A stretch of 64,000 nt of DNA. Source: Methylophaga sp. GTDB lineage: Bacteria > Pseudomonadota > Gammaproteobacteria > Nitrosococcales > Methylophagaceae. The position numbers and the translations under genes are program-made. The stretch spans positions 177,243 to 241,242 of the forward strand of contig JAFIFW010000010.1 in the NCBI GenBank assembly GCA_020831825.1. Reading direction: 5' to 3'. The notes under the pieces are model-generated. The model ran no database searches. It worked only from the letters and a program-made list of their open reading frames with translations, and had not been told where the DNA came from. Numbering within the stretch: position 1 is the first letter of the stretch; each line of letters begins with the position of its first letter. This document shows, one piece after another, positions 26,530 to 34,451 of this stretch.

Positions 26530-27455
26530 TGCCAACTGGCTTCAAAGTGCTCAAACCCGGCATGCTGACGCTGGTTCAGGATCTGGGCCGATTTAATTAT
26601 CGACACATTGGTTTGAGCACCGGAGGCGCAGCCGACGAACAGGCCTATCTGTGGGCAAATCGTTTATTGGACAATCCCGCCAACAGTCCCGCGCTGGAGA
26701 TTTGTTTTGGCGGTCTGCAACTTCGGGCCTTCACAGACAGCCAAATCGCCATTACCGGCGCCGATATGCTGGTAACGCGCAATAACCAACCATTGGCAAA
26801 CTGGCAAAGTCACGCAATCAAGTCAGGTGATACATTAAGCTTTGCCTACGCAAAATCAGGCATTCGAACTTACTTGGCGGTCAAAGGTGGCTTTCAGATA
26901 ATCCCAAGTTTTGGCTCGGTGGCCACCGTCGTACGTGAAAAAACTGGTGGTCTTGATGGAACAGGCAATCCACTAAAAGCCGGTGACCTTCTCCCCTGCC
27001 GGGCATCCAAATCAGATATCAGAACCCGCGTGCGATCAATGTTTGTTCCAGACTATCAACAACCACTGATTGTCAGCGTTATCGTCAATCATCACCGCAA
27101 TGATTTCAGCCCGTCGGAACAACAAAAACTGTTTCACAACACTTACCAAATCTCAGCCCAGAGCAACAGCATGGGCCTGCGATTACAGGGTGAAGCTATC
27201 AAGCCCAGGGTCAAAGGCATTATTTCCGAAGGCACTGCGTTTGGCAGTATTCAAATCCCCCCAGATGGTCAACCCATCATCCTGCTCAAAGATCGGCAAA
27301 CCATTGGCGGCTATCCCGTACTTGGCAGCGTTTTTCCAATGGATGTGTTCTTGCTGGCCCAGCAGCAAGCGATGACCGAACTCAGATTCACCACCATGCC
27401 ACTGGCAGAAGCGCAGCAACAAATGCGGCGCTTTTATCGGTTTTTTGGCATCTAG
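26526..27455 (+). CDS. pxpC: 5-oxoprolinase subunit C (PxpC, KipA/AHS2 family)
   Basis: The 309-residue protein shows VLKPGMLTLVQDLGR, HIGLSTGGAADEQAYLWANRLLDNP, LEICFGGLQL, TYLAVKGGF, SNSMGLRLQG, SEGTAFGSIQIPPDGQPIILLKDRQTIGGYPVLG, all AHS2-type blocks. It completes the pxpABC operon with ATGA overlaps at both junctions, implying coupled translation and fixed stoichiometry. Confidence 0.93.
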   Translation: MMPTGFKVLKPGMLTLVQDLGRFNYRHIGLSTGGAADEQAYLWANRLLDNPANSPALEICFGGLQLRAFTDSQIAITGADMLVTRNNQPLANWQSHAIKSGDTLSFAYAKSGIRTYLAVKGGFQIIPSFGSVATVVREKTGGLDGTGNPLKAGDLLPCRASKSDIRTRVRSMFVPDYQQPLIVSVIVNHHRNDFSPSEQQKLFHNTYQISAQSNSMGLRLQGEAIKPRVKGIISEGTAFGSIQIPPDGQPIILLKDRQTIGGYPVLGSVFPMDVFLLAQQQAMTELRFTTMPLAEAQQQMRRFYRFFGI

Positions 27456-27551
27456 CCGATAGCTGTTTGGCAAGTATCAAACCCCAGCCGATAAGGGCGA
27501 CAATGATACCGCCTATGACGCCCGCCAAAACGTCATGAAGGGCTGGAAACA
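27393..27551 (-). pseudogene. Possible 3' remnant of a PAP2-type phosphatase gene
   Basis: A short minus-strand frame reads MFPALHDVLAGVIGGIIVAL followed by IGWGLILAKQ, which resembles the last helix of PAP2 (lipid phosphatase) proteins after the catalytic His (H..DVLAG). It runs into the pxpC 3' end and has no upstream body. It may be a decayed gene end or chance. Confidence 0.2.
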
Positions 27552-27665
27552 TGCTTATCCTAAGTTCTTGATTTTCTTTGCAACAAGCTTAACAGTGCCG
27601 CAGTTACAACTGCTTGCATGTGCTGGAAGATATTCTGCACTCTCTGCAAATAATGAAATTGAGCC

Positions 27666-28370
27666 TTATTTATTCCGTAAATTGCGTACTAGATATGAGT
27701 TACCAGGGCCACGTTTTAACTCAAACAAATCAATGGCTTTAAACAGGCTGCTGAGATTTTTGAATCCATAGTTTCTGGTATCAAATGAAGTCTTGTTAGA
27801 GATATTTGACCCAACAGGCCCAAGCATAGCCCAGCCGTCCTCGTCTTCCGTTGCCTCGATGGCTTGGCGCAGCAAATGAATCAGTTTGGTATCGGATTTT
27901 ATGTTCTTTGGTTTAACCGTTGTTTTGGTGACTTCTTTTTCTTGATCCAGAAAAAGAAACTTGGAGCAGGCATTCACAAATGCCGACGGTGTTTTCCGCT
28001 CGCCGAACCCCAACACAACCTTCCCTTCGGCTAATGCTCTGGTCACCATCGGCGTAAAATCACAATCCGATGAGACAAAGCACATCACATCAATCTGCTT
28101 GGTATACATCACATCCATCGCATCGATCACCAGTGCGATATCGGACGCATTTTTCCCCTTGGTTAAATCATATTGCTGGATGGGTTGAATGGCATATTCA
28201 TGCAACAGATCTTCCCAGGCTTTGAGTGTCGGTGACTTCCAGTTGCCATAGGCTTTGCGAATGGTCACTACGCCATAATTTGCGACTTCACTTAGCACAT
28301 CTTCGAACTTGCTCGCTGGCGCATTATCCGCATCAATGAATAGTGCGATTTTCTGTTTTAGTTCATCCAT
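27666..28370 (-). CDS. NYN-domain protein with C-terminal LOTUS/OST-HTH domain
   Basis: The 234-residue protein has an N-terminal NYN (PIN-like) domain: acidic residues Asp13 and Asp15 (LFIDADN), KGKNASDIALVIDAMD and FVSSDCDFTPMV give the expected metal-binding set. A linker around residues 145-160 leads to a LOTUS/OST-HTH domain ending YGFKNLSSLFKAIDLFELKRG. Proteins of this build (DUF88/LabA-like) are predicted RNA-binding ribonucleases. It is not in an operon; its function in bacteria is open. It borders the repeat island that begins at 28456. Confidence 0.85.
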   Translation of the reverse strand: MDELKQKIALFIDADNAPASKFEDVLSEVANYGVVTIRKAYGNWKSPTLKAWEDLLHEYAIQPIQQYDLTKGKNASDIALVIDAMDVMYTKQIDVMCFVSSDCDFTPMVTRALAEGKVVLGFGERKTPSAFVNACSKFLFLDQEKEVTKTTVKPKNIKSDTKLIHLLRQAIEATEDEDGWAMLGPVGSNISNKTSFDTRNYGFKNLSSLFKAIDLFELKRGPGNSYLVRNLRNK

Positions 28371-28455
28371 GTGAGTGCCTTAAGTCGATACAGAGTTTTA
28401 GGTGTTGAGCTATCTTATTGAAACCAGTTTTTAATATGACCTTACCACTGATGGG

Positions 28456-28480
28456 GATCAAGGGGTCAGCCAACTTGATT
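28456..28480. repeat. RAYT-linked repeat, left copy (inverted relative to 29243-29267)
   Basis: A 25-base unit with structure ATCAAG, 11 bases (GGGTCAGCCAA), CTTGAT plus one flanking base on each side. It is the perfect reverse complement of 29243-29267, and its own ends can pair. It supplies the last codons and stop of the transposase gene. Confidence 0.9.
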
Positions 28481-29176
28481 CTGATATTTCGCACTTTTCC
28501 TATCTCCTCCATGGGATTTTAATACTGCAGGTCTATCCATTTTCTTGCAGACCCAATGTTGAAAGTTTTCATTGCCAAGTGCCTCTCCCCTGATAGTGGC
28601 ATCAGTAATTTTTTGATTTTCTTTACCTAAAGCAATTTTGTCCATCATTGATTTATATCGAGTAACTCTCTCTTCTCTTGTACCTGCCAGATTCAGATAA
28701 AGTGGATGTTCTGTAATCAATGGATCGACTTCTCCAAGGCCGTTGTGATGATAGCTCGACCATCTATACTCTTTGATGTCTTTAACCATTTCGGCTTTTA
28801 CAGGATTCATTTCAATGTACTTGTATAACGTGAAAAGATAATTGTCACTGTCTATCAGGCATGATTTGAAACGCCCTTCCCAAATGGTTCCTGTTCGTTG
28901 CCTATTGGCATTAAAATACCTGACATAACGATTCGCCATCGACTGCATAAATACAGCAAGTTCTTGTTTGTTTTTAGGTGTGAGCAACAAATGCAGATGA
29001 TTTGTCATGATGACGTAAGCATGGAGCTGGCAATCAGCTTTATGAAGTGCTTCGCCAATATCATTGAGGATACGTGTCATATCCTCTTCATTTTCAAATA
29101 TGTTTTGACGGTTATTGCCTCGATGCATGATGTGTAGTGGCTGATCGGGTAGTACCAATCGAGGAAGTCTTGCCAT
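28466..29176 (-). CDS. REP-associated tyrosine transposase (RAYT, IS200-like Y1)
   Basis: The 236-residue protein starts MARLPRLVLPDQPLHIMHRGNNRQ and has the HUH nuclease motif H60-L-H62 (MTNHLHLLL) and a candidate catalytic tyrosine in the block NRYVRYFN (residues 83-89). The WEGRFKSCLID and YIEMNPVKAEM blocks are typical of RAYT proteins. RAYTs are single-copy domesticated transposases that act on REP-type hairpin DNA. Its final codons NQVG and stop lie inside the left repeat, and it is bounded by a 25-bp perfect inverted repeat (28456-28480 and 29243-29267). Confidence 0.9.
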   Translation of the reverse strand: MARLPRLVLPDQPLHIMHRGNNRQNIFENEEDMTRILNDIGEALHKADCQLHAYVIMTNHLHLLLTPKNKQELAVFMQSMANRYVRYFNANRQRTGTIWEGRFKSCLIDSDNYLFTLYKYIEMNPVKAEMVKDIKEYRWSSYHHNGLGEVDPLITEHPLYLNLAGTREERVTRYKSMMDKIALGKENQKITDATIRGEALGNENFQHWVCKKMDRPAVLKSHGGDRKSAKYQNQVG

Positions 29177-29242
29177 GTCGTTACATCCTTGTAGCGATTA
29201 GATTTTATCTACTTTACTAAATGACTTTATGGAATAAAACTA

Positions 29243-29267
29243 AATCAAGTTGGCTGACCCCTTGATC
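29243..29267. repeat. RAYT-linked repeat, right copy of RAYT unit and left copy of toxin-antitoxin unit
   Basis: It is the perfect inverse of 28456-28480, and a direct match of 29903-29926. Together with its left-hand TA (29241) the shared direct stretch is 26 bases (29241-29266 with 29901-29926). Confidence 0.9.
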
Positions 29268-29350
29268 TCCCCAATAACTCTGCTGGAAGCTCAGTGAGAG
29301 ATTCAAGGCCCAAGATTCATTATTGATTTGTGCATACCCGCCAGATAAAC

Positions 29351-29369
29351 TGTACGGAAACACCGTACA
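29351..29369. promoter_or_regulatory. Palindromic operator upstream of yefM-yoeB
   Basis: TGTACGG (29351-29357), AAACA, CCGTACA (29363-29369) is a perfect 7-bp inverted repeat 15 bases before the antitoxin start. The TGTAC core matches the TGTACA motif known in YefM operators of E. coli. It should be the autoregulatory site of the antitoxin. Confidence 0.75.
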
Positions 29370-29383
29370 TATAGGTATTCGAT

Positions 29384-29656
29384 ATGGACTCAATCAGCGT
29401 AAATCAGTTCAGAGACAATCTTAAAGCATTTGTAGAGAAGGCAGTGAATGACCATATGCCACTGAAAGTCACCCGAAGATCAGGTGAGGCGTTTGTAGTA
29501 ATAAGTGCCGACGACTGGGAGCGCGAGCAGGAAACGCTTTACGTTCTGCAAAACAACAGTCTGATGCGTCAAATTGCAGAATCCATGACCACTCACACGC
29601 AAGGCAGCGGCTATATTCCCAAGGAAGCAGAAATCGATGAGATCACTCGTTTTTGA
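29384..29656 (+). CDS. yefM: YefM/Phd-family antitoxin
   Basis: The 90-residue protein begins MDSISVNQFRDNLKAFVEK and has VTRRSGEAFVVISADDWEREQETLYVL, the Phd/YefM dimer fold, followed by a flexible tail that binds toxin. It overlaps the toxin gene by 20 bases, and a TGTAC operator lies upstream. Confidence 0.88.
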   Translation: MDSISVNQFRDNLKAFVEKAVNDHMPLKVTRRSGEAFVVISADDWEREQETLYVLQNNSLMRQIAESMTTHTQGSGYIPKEAEIDEITRF

Positions 29657-29903
29657 GGGCAGTACCTGGACTGCATACGAACAGCTTCGTGAAAATGACA
29701 AAAAATTACACAAGGCACTTTGCAAACTTCTGAAAGAAATGCTTCGTGATGATCCAGCAACAGGTTCAGGCAAACCAGAGCAACTCAGATACAGCCTATC
29801 TGGGTTCTGGTCTCGACGACTTAGCCATAAAGATCGGCTCATTTACAAATTCGATGACAACTACGTCTATATCTTTGCCATTGGTGGTCATTACGATGAG
29901 TAA
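29637..29903 (+). CDS. yoeB: YoeB-family mRNA interferase toxin
   Basis: The 88-residue protein is YoeB-like along its length. Expected catalytic residues are present: Glu48 (GKPEQL), Arg67 (DRLIYKF) and the C-terminal His85-Tyr86 (GGHYDE). YoeB binds the ribosome and cleaves mRNA after translation stress. Its stop codon (TAA at 29901-29903) is the start of a repeat copy, so the repeat is fused to the gene's end. Confidence 0.9.
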   Translation: MRSLVFEGSTWTAYEQLRENDKKLHKALCKLLKEMLRDDPATGSGKPEQLRYSLSGFWSRRLSHKDRLIYKFDDNYVYIFAIGGHYDE

Positions 29904-29926
29904 ATCAAGTTGGCTGACCCCTTGAT
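29901..29926. repeat. RAYT-linked repeat, right boundary of toxin-antitoxin unit
   Basis: It is identical over 26 bases to 29241-29266 in direct orientation. It carries the yoeB stop codon and marks where the IS3 orfB remnant is cut off. Confidence 0.9.
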
Positions 29927-30010
29927 TCGAGCGGCCCACTTTATAGCCATCGCTGTGCTTCTTTATGAAGGCGTACTTCACTTCAGATCTCGCGCAAAGT
30001 ACGCCGCCGC
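29927..30010 (-). pseudogene. IS3-family orfB, 5' fragment
   Basis: After a -1 shift at the AAAAAAAG site the frame reads RSEVKYAFIKKHSDGYKVG, the usual start of IS3 orfB (transposase catalytic part). It runs into the repeat at 29926 and is lost; the DDE domain is absent. Confidence 0.75.
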
Positions 30011-30289
30011 TTTTTTTAATATTTCTAGCTCTTCCCGGAGGCGTTCGTTCTCCGACTTGAGCTTGCTCAATTCTGATTGGTCTGCTGTATTGGGCCTGCC
30101 ACGGCCCTTAAAGGCGCCTTCCCCAGCGGCATCCAGTTGTTGGGCCCACTTGTAGAGCTGATTCCTACGAATCCCGAGCTCGCGAGCTATATCTGCTGCT
30201 GGTCGATCCGATTCACGCATCATGCAAACAGCTTCTTGCTTGAATTCCTTGGTATAGGTCTTATATGGCTTACGCTTACTTGTTGTCAT
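29978..30289 (-). CDS. IS3-family transposase OrfA
   Basis: The 103-residue protein has a helix-turn-helix (YTKEFKQEAVCMMRESDRPAADIARELGIRRNQLYKWAQQL) and a leucine-zipper tail (SELSKLKSENERLREELEILKKAA). Its frame ends LKKAAAYFARDLK, overlapping the slippery site where ribosomes would shift to orfB. It can bind IS ends but is not a full transposase. Confidence 0.88.
   Translation of the reverse strand: MTTSKRKPYKTYTKEFKQEAVCMMRESDRPAADIARELGIRRNQLYKWAQQLDAAGEGAFKGRGRPNTADQSELSKLKSENERLREELEILKKAAAYFARDLK
30010..30017 (-). other. IS3 programmed -1 frameshift site
   Basis: The minus strand reads AAAAAAAG within orfA codons for Leu-Lys-Lys-Ala. Slippage by one base joins orfA to the orfB remnant, as in intact IS3 elements. 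Confidence 0.7.
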
Positions 30290-30346
30290 AGGACACTCCT
30301 TCCAGGCGACATTGTCGCCGATTAAAAGTGTCCGTTAAACTGGGGG

Positions 30347-30394
30347 AGGTTCAGACAACTTGATTTTCATGTTCAAGGGGTCAGACAACTTGAT
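30347..30394. repeat. Two variant copies of the RAYT-linked repeat in tandem
   Basis: A partial copy (30347-30364, GGTTCAGACAACTTGAT) and a fuller one (30372-30394, TTCAAGGGGTCAGACAACTTGAT) stand in the same direction. Both have ACA where the copies at 28456-29926 have CCA, so they form a second sequence variant. The IS3 end abuts the first. Confidence 0.8.
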
Positions 30395-30552
30395 TTTTAT
30401 TGATCCAATCCATTGCTTGTAATGGCCTGAATATTTCACAGATTTGAATGGCTGGCAAATTAAGTGGCAGATAAGTCGTTGATCAATCAGGTTGAGATTG
30501 TGCAGTCAGATGCTGATAGCTAGGCAAAATCCGTTCAGGCTCATGTCAAACC

Positions 30553-31401
30553 TCACTTGTCTTCACTGCCATCCAAAAAGTTAATCACCCGATTTAATCG
30601 TTCATTGTGAATTTCATGGCTGCTGTCCATAAAGGGATGACCATAATTCGAACCGTTATAAACACTTGCTCCTTTTTGTTCGGCTCGCTCTCTAAACTCA
30701 GACGTCATTTCGGGACCAAGAACAGAATCGATTTCCCCCGTTATCACCAGCAGGTTTTTGGCATCATCTGGAATATTTTCTGCCGGGTCCAACCACTCTG
30801 GACAGCCGTGAGGCGACAATCTGCTTGGGCTGGCGTCAATTACTGCGCGGTCATACTGCACGCCACTTCCGATGACATTTGCCATCACAGCACCGCCAAG
30901 AGAAATGCCATACAAAAGTTGTTTCTCGTACTGTGTGTTTAGATGCACCACTAACTCTTTGTAATCTTCTATGATGGCATTAATCCTGCGTTTGCCTTCA
31001 GATTCGCCGTAGCCGCGGTAATCGTAAATATAGACATCGTAACCACGCTGAGAAAACCGCTCTAAAGCCGTAATCATCAGGTCGGCTATCATGGCGTTAC
31101 CCAAAGCCACCAGAATGTAGCCTTCAGGTTGCATTGCCAGGCCATTTTTATCTTGTGCCTGATATTTGTAACCTCTCAGAACCTTGCCATCTGCCGTTGT
31201 AAATTCTGTTCTCTTGATAAGGTCGTATCCGGCAACCCTGGACGCATCGGGAGGCGGTGCCATAGAACTCCACATTTGGAAATACAATCGCTCTTTAAAC
31301 CATCCACATACGGTCGCTTCACGATCCGTGGAGAGTGCGACATTTGGCAGAACCACCAATAAAGCAAATACATAGGTTTTCAGATAACACATAAGCGTCA
31401 T
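30553..31401 (-). CDS. Exported alpha/beta hydrolase (serine hydrolase)
   Basis: The 282-residue protein has an N-terminal signal peptide (cleavage near ALS-TD, about residue 24) and an alpha/beta-hydrolase domain with VYIYDYRGYGESEG, the nucleophile elbow GISLGG (Ser near residue 168), a late acidic residue in VITGEIDSVLG and the His in GHPFMDSS. It resembles BAAT/S33-like hydrolases. The substrate is unknown. An ATG at 31392 is an alternative start. Confidence 0.8.
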   Translation of the reverse strand: MTLMCYLKTYVFALLVVLPNVALSTDREATVCGWFKERLYFQMWSSMAPPPDASRVAGYDLIKRTEFTTADGKVLRGYKYQAQDKNGLAMQPEGYILVALGNAMIADLMITALERFSQRGYDVYIYDYRGYGESEGKRRINAIIEDYKELVVHLNTQYEKQLLYGISLGGAVMANVIGSGVQYDRAVIDASPSRLSPHGCPEWLDPAENIPDDAKNLLVITGEIDSVLGPEMTSEFRERAEQKGASVYNGSNYGHPFMDSSHEIHNERLNRVINFLDGSEDK

Positions 31402-31581
31402 GCCCCGATAGGCAGCTTGTTGTGATGATAGTCAGCGAATTTACGGTTTCATGATCTACGAGGTTCGGCCAATCCAGTCGGAAAATCAAGCTGGATAAAT
31501 CTTTGCAACGGGTTGATGAGACTCGGCAATTACAATAGAACGTCCATTTTTGGCACCACAGCGATTGTTTCTCATTGATTT

Positions 31582-31611
31582 TTGGCATTGGAAAAACTTT
31601 TGGCTTATGCT
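31582..31611 (+). promoter_or_regulatory. Candidate sigma70 promoter for the copper operon
   Basis: TTGGCA (31582-31587), 18 bases, TATGCT (31606-31611), ending 35 bases before the start of the small Cys-rich gene. No CueR- or CopR-type operator was recognised. Confidence 0.4.
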
Positions 31612-31646
31612 GTGTCTAAACGCTGTCCGCTTCTGAAAATTGTTTT

Positions 31647-31994
31647 ATGACCCGACACTCGCCCTGTTTCCACATCCTGCTTATCGGCATTTTTATATTG
31701 TCGATGTTGTTGCCTGTGGTGCATGCAGATCACAGTGTTTTGATGACGACGGAGCTGAGCCAGAGCGCGAATGAGTGTCATTCCGACGCATCATCGCACA
31801 CAACACCTGAAGCGCAGTCTCATTGCTCTGGCGATGTTTGCCTGTGCATGTCCGCTCAATGTCATAATTCGGCGTTGTTAGACATGCCGCCACTGCTGAT
31901 AAGCCGAGCTGATTTTGCTGTGCGTTTAAACTATTCGAACGCGCATCTTGTTGATCCCGATCCTAATAAATTCAAACGCCCTCCTCGAAGCTAA
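31647..31994 (+). CDS. Small exported Cys/His-rich protein of the copper block
   Basis: The 115-residue protein has a signal peptide (hydrophobic residues 9-24, cleavage after VHA) and a short mature part with Cys and His clustered (NECHSD, SHCSGDVCLCMSAQCHNS). Five cysteines in about 30 residues next to histidines suggest metal binding. It resembles small DUF2946-like proteins found with copper genes. copA begins 61 bases downstream. Confidence 0.65.
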   Translation: MTRHSPCFHILLIGIFILSMLLPVVHADHSVLMTTELSQSANECHSDASSHTTPEAQSHCSGDVCLCMSAQCHNSALLDMPPLLISRADFAVRLNYSNAHLVDPDPNKFKRPPRS

Positions 31995-32055
31995 TCCTCC
32001 TGTTCTGGCCGGTATCTGATGGATACCGATTTGCAACATTCTGAGGATTATTCAG

Positions 32056-33744
32056 ATGAACATTATTCGTTTTTGGCTGACTCCATTGTTGGCCACCCTG
32101 CTGAGTTTTTCAGCGCTCGCCAATCAGACTGAGTACTCGCTGATCATTGAAAGCCAGCCGGTTAATCTCACTGGCAAGACGGTTGATCGCATCACGATTA
32201 ACGGCACTATTCCCGGTCCGGTTTTGCATTTCACAGAAGGTGATGAGGCAGTCATTCATGTCACCAATAAACTGGATGAACCCACATCCGTGCATTGGCA
32301 TGGCCTGCTGTTACCACCAAAGATGGATGGTGTGCCGGGCATGGGCGGCTTTAGTGGTATCGCACCGGGAGAAACCTTCACTTATCGTTTTCCGCTGCGT
32401 CAAAACGGCACCTACTGGTATCACGCCCATAGCGGCACCCAGGAACAGGATGGTCATTATGCTGGCCTGGTGATTCACCCCAAAGACGACAGCCCGGTGC
32501 AGGCCGACCGCGATTATGTGGTGCTGATTTCGGATTTTCATGAACACAGCGGCCAACGCATCATGCAGAATCTGAAAAAAAGCCCGCATTACTACAACTA
32601 TGCTCAACGCACAGTCGGTGATTTTATGGCCGATGTCCGTGAACAAGGCTTTGCCAACGCCTGGCAGAATACAAAAGCCTGGGGTCAGATGCGGATGTCA
32701 CCAACTGATCTGGCCGATGTCAGTGGCTATACCTTTTTAATCAATGGCAAAACACCAGAGCAAAACTGGACGGGGCTGTTTACCCCCGGTGAACGTATTC
32801 GACTGCGCTTTATCAATGCCTCGGCCATGTCTATTTACGATCTGCGTATCACTGGTTTGCCGATGACAGTAGTGCAGGCCGATGGCCAATATGTCGAACC
32901 AGTGACCGTCGATGAATTGCGATTTTCCGTGGCTGAAACCTATGACGTAATTGTGCAACCACAGGTTGCCGAGGCATTTACCATTGTCGCAGAGTCGATT
33001 GACCGGGCAGGCTTTGCATTGGCCACCTTGGCACCACAAGCAGGCATGCGTGGCCCGCAGCCAACACATCGGTCCAGAGCTTTGTTGACCATGACAGATA
33101 TGGGCCATGGCGATCATGCTGAACATCAGGATCATTCAGCACATGATCATCATGACCATCACTCTCACCATGGACATCACGGCCATGATGTCAGTCACAC
33201 CGAAACAACTGACAGTGGCTGGGCACAAGCAGGTACGCCAGAAGGTCATACCGCCCTAAGCTATGCTGATTTGCGATCATTAACGACACAAGCTGACACC
33301 CGGCCAGCGTCACGAGACATCGTGGTCACTCTGGATGGTTCGATGGAGCGTTTTATCTGGACTCTGAACGGTAAAAAATTCAGCGATCCCGACTTCAGGC
33401 CAATTCAGCTCGCATACAACGAGCGCGTCAGAATCATCTTCAAAAACAACACCATGATGGCGCACCCGATGCATCTGCACGGCATGTTTATGCAACTGGA
33501 AAATGGCCAGGATCCTGACTATTTGCCCAACAAGCATGTCGTTAATGTGCCGCCAGGTCAGCAATTATCAGTGTTACTTACCGCCGATGAACCCGGTGAG
33601 TGGATGTTTCACTGCCATCTGCTCTATCACATGGCAGCAGGCATGATGGGCGTCATGGTCGTGGCTGAACCTGATGCAGACCCAACCGATACCCACGCCG
33701 ATCATCACCAACATCACGGAGGACATCATCATGGCCATCACTAA
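32056..33744 (+). CDS. copA: CopA/PcoA-type periplasmic multicopper oxidase
   Basis: The 562-residue protein has a Sec signal peptide (cleavage near residue 22, ALA-NQ) and three cupredoxin domains with all four copper-binding blocks: HWHG (near residue 80), YWYHAHSG (near 122), HPMHLHG (near 472) and FHCHLLYHM (near 523). Between domains, residues about 353-380 are mostly His, Asp and Gly, and the C-terminus ends in a second His cluster. It should oxidise Cu(I) in the periplasm. No twin-arginine motif is present, though PcoA/CopA types often use Tat. The copB start lies inside its last codons. Confidence 0.92.
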   Translation: MNIIRFWLTPLLATLLSFSALANQTEYSLIIESQPVNLTGKTVDRITINGTIPGPVLHFTEGDEAVIHVTNKLDEPTSVHWHGLLLPPKMDGVPGMGGFSGIAPGETFTYRFPLRQNGTYWYHAHSGTQEQDGHYAGLVIHPKDDSPVQADRDYVVLISDFHEHSGQRIMQNLKKSPHYYNYAQRTVGDFMADVREQGFANAWQNTKAWGQMRMSPTDLADVSGYTFLINGKTPEQNWTGLFTPGERIRLRFINASAMSIYDLRITGLPMTVVQADGQYVEPVTVDELRFSVAETYDVIVQPQVAEAFTIVAESIDRAGFALATLAPQAGMRGPQPTHRSRALLTMTDMGHGDHAEHQDHSAHDHHDHHSHHGHHGHDVSHTETTDSGWAQAGTPEGHTALSYADLRSLTTQADTRPASRDIVVTLDGSMERFIWTLNGKKFSDPDFRPIQLAYNERVRIIFKNNTMMAHPMHLHGMFMQLENGQDPDYLPNKHVVNVPPGQQLSVLLTADEPGEWMFHCHLLYHMAAGMMGVMVVAEPDADPTDTHADHHQHHGGHHHGHH

Positions 33745-34441
33745 ACTGATGATTGCCGGGTGCTTAATATTGCTGAGCAAGACTGTTGCAGCCGACACCG
33801 ATCCACACCATAAAGGCCAGCAGATCTTTCATGCTTTCTGGCTGGAAGCTCAATATGGTGGTGGCAGCCAGGGCGGCATTGCCCATTTGGATCTGGACGG
33901 CTGGATTGGCGGTGACACCCACAAGCTGTGGCTGAAAACCGAAACCAAACAGAAAAAAGGCCAACTCAAGGAAAATGAGCTGTGGGCGATGTACAGTCGA
34001 AACATTGCCGAGTTTTGGGATTTTCAGGCGGGTTTTCGTCATGACACTCAACCAGCCAGCACCAGTTATGCCGTGTTTGGTGTGCACGGACTGGCACCCT
34101 ATTTTCTGAAAACTGATGCCCATCTGTTTGTCAGCGATTATGGTGATGTCACGGCCAGACTCAAGCAAAACACCCATTTGCTGTTTACCCAGCGTTTTGC
34201 TGTTGAGCCCTATTATCGACTGGAAATGGCAGCTCAGCGGGTAGCACGACAGGATTTGGGGCGCGGTTTGACTTCAGGCCGGCTTGGGCTGCGGTTTAAC
34301 TACGAAATCAGTCGTGAGTTCACACCTTATCTGGATGTTCGCTACGATCGTTTACTGGGCGGCACTGCTCGCATAGCCAGCAGCAATGATCAGCGCCGGG
34401 ATAACTACACTGTATCTTTGGGCCTGAAATTGATGTTCTAG
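33731..34441 (+). CDS. copB: CopB-type outer-membrane copper-resistance protein
   Basis: The 236-residue protein has a signal peptide (about residues 1-20, VAADTD) and a predicted outer-membrane beta-barrel ending in an aromatic residue (LMF), as outer-membrane proteins do. The start ATG at 33731 is seven bases after GGAGGA and overlaps copA by 14 bases; the longer frame is inside copA. CopB/PcoB acts with CopA in copper tolerance. Its N-terminal His/Met region is very short. Confidence 0.88.
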   Translation: MAITKLMIAGCLILLSKTVAADTDPHHKGQQIFHAFWLEAQYGGGSQGGIAHLDLDGWIGGDTHKLWLKTETKQKKGQLKENELWAMYSRNIAEFWDFQAGFRHDTQPASTSYAVFGVHGLAPYFLKTDAHLFVSDYGDVTARLKQNTHLLFTQRFAVEPYYRLEMAAQRVARQDLGRGLTSGRLGLRFNYEISREFTPYLDVRYDRLLGGTARIASSNDQRRDNYTVSLGLKLMF

Positions 34442-34451
34442 GCGAGCTCCG

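Larger units (their letters stand above)
29927..30350 (-). mobile_element. IS3-family insertion sequence remnant (orfA intact, orfB cut off)
   Basis: The fragment runs from an IS end at about 30350 (minus strand begins ACCTCCCCCAGTTTAACGGAC) through orfA, then a slippery AAAAAAAG, then about 24 codons of orfB (ending KVGRSNQG) where a repeat copy begins. About 800 bases of orfB and the other IS end are missing. It cannot transpose by itself. Confidence 0.8.

Noticed and set aside
33110..33200. Short repeated CATCAC/CATGA units, looking like a small array
   Set aside because: They are His/Asp codons of CopA, not a CRISPR.
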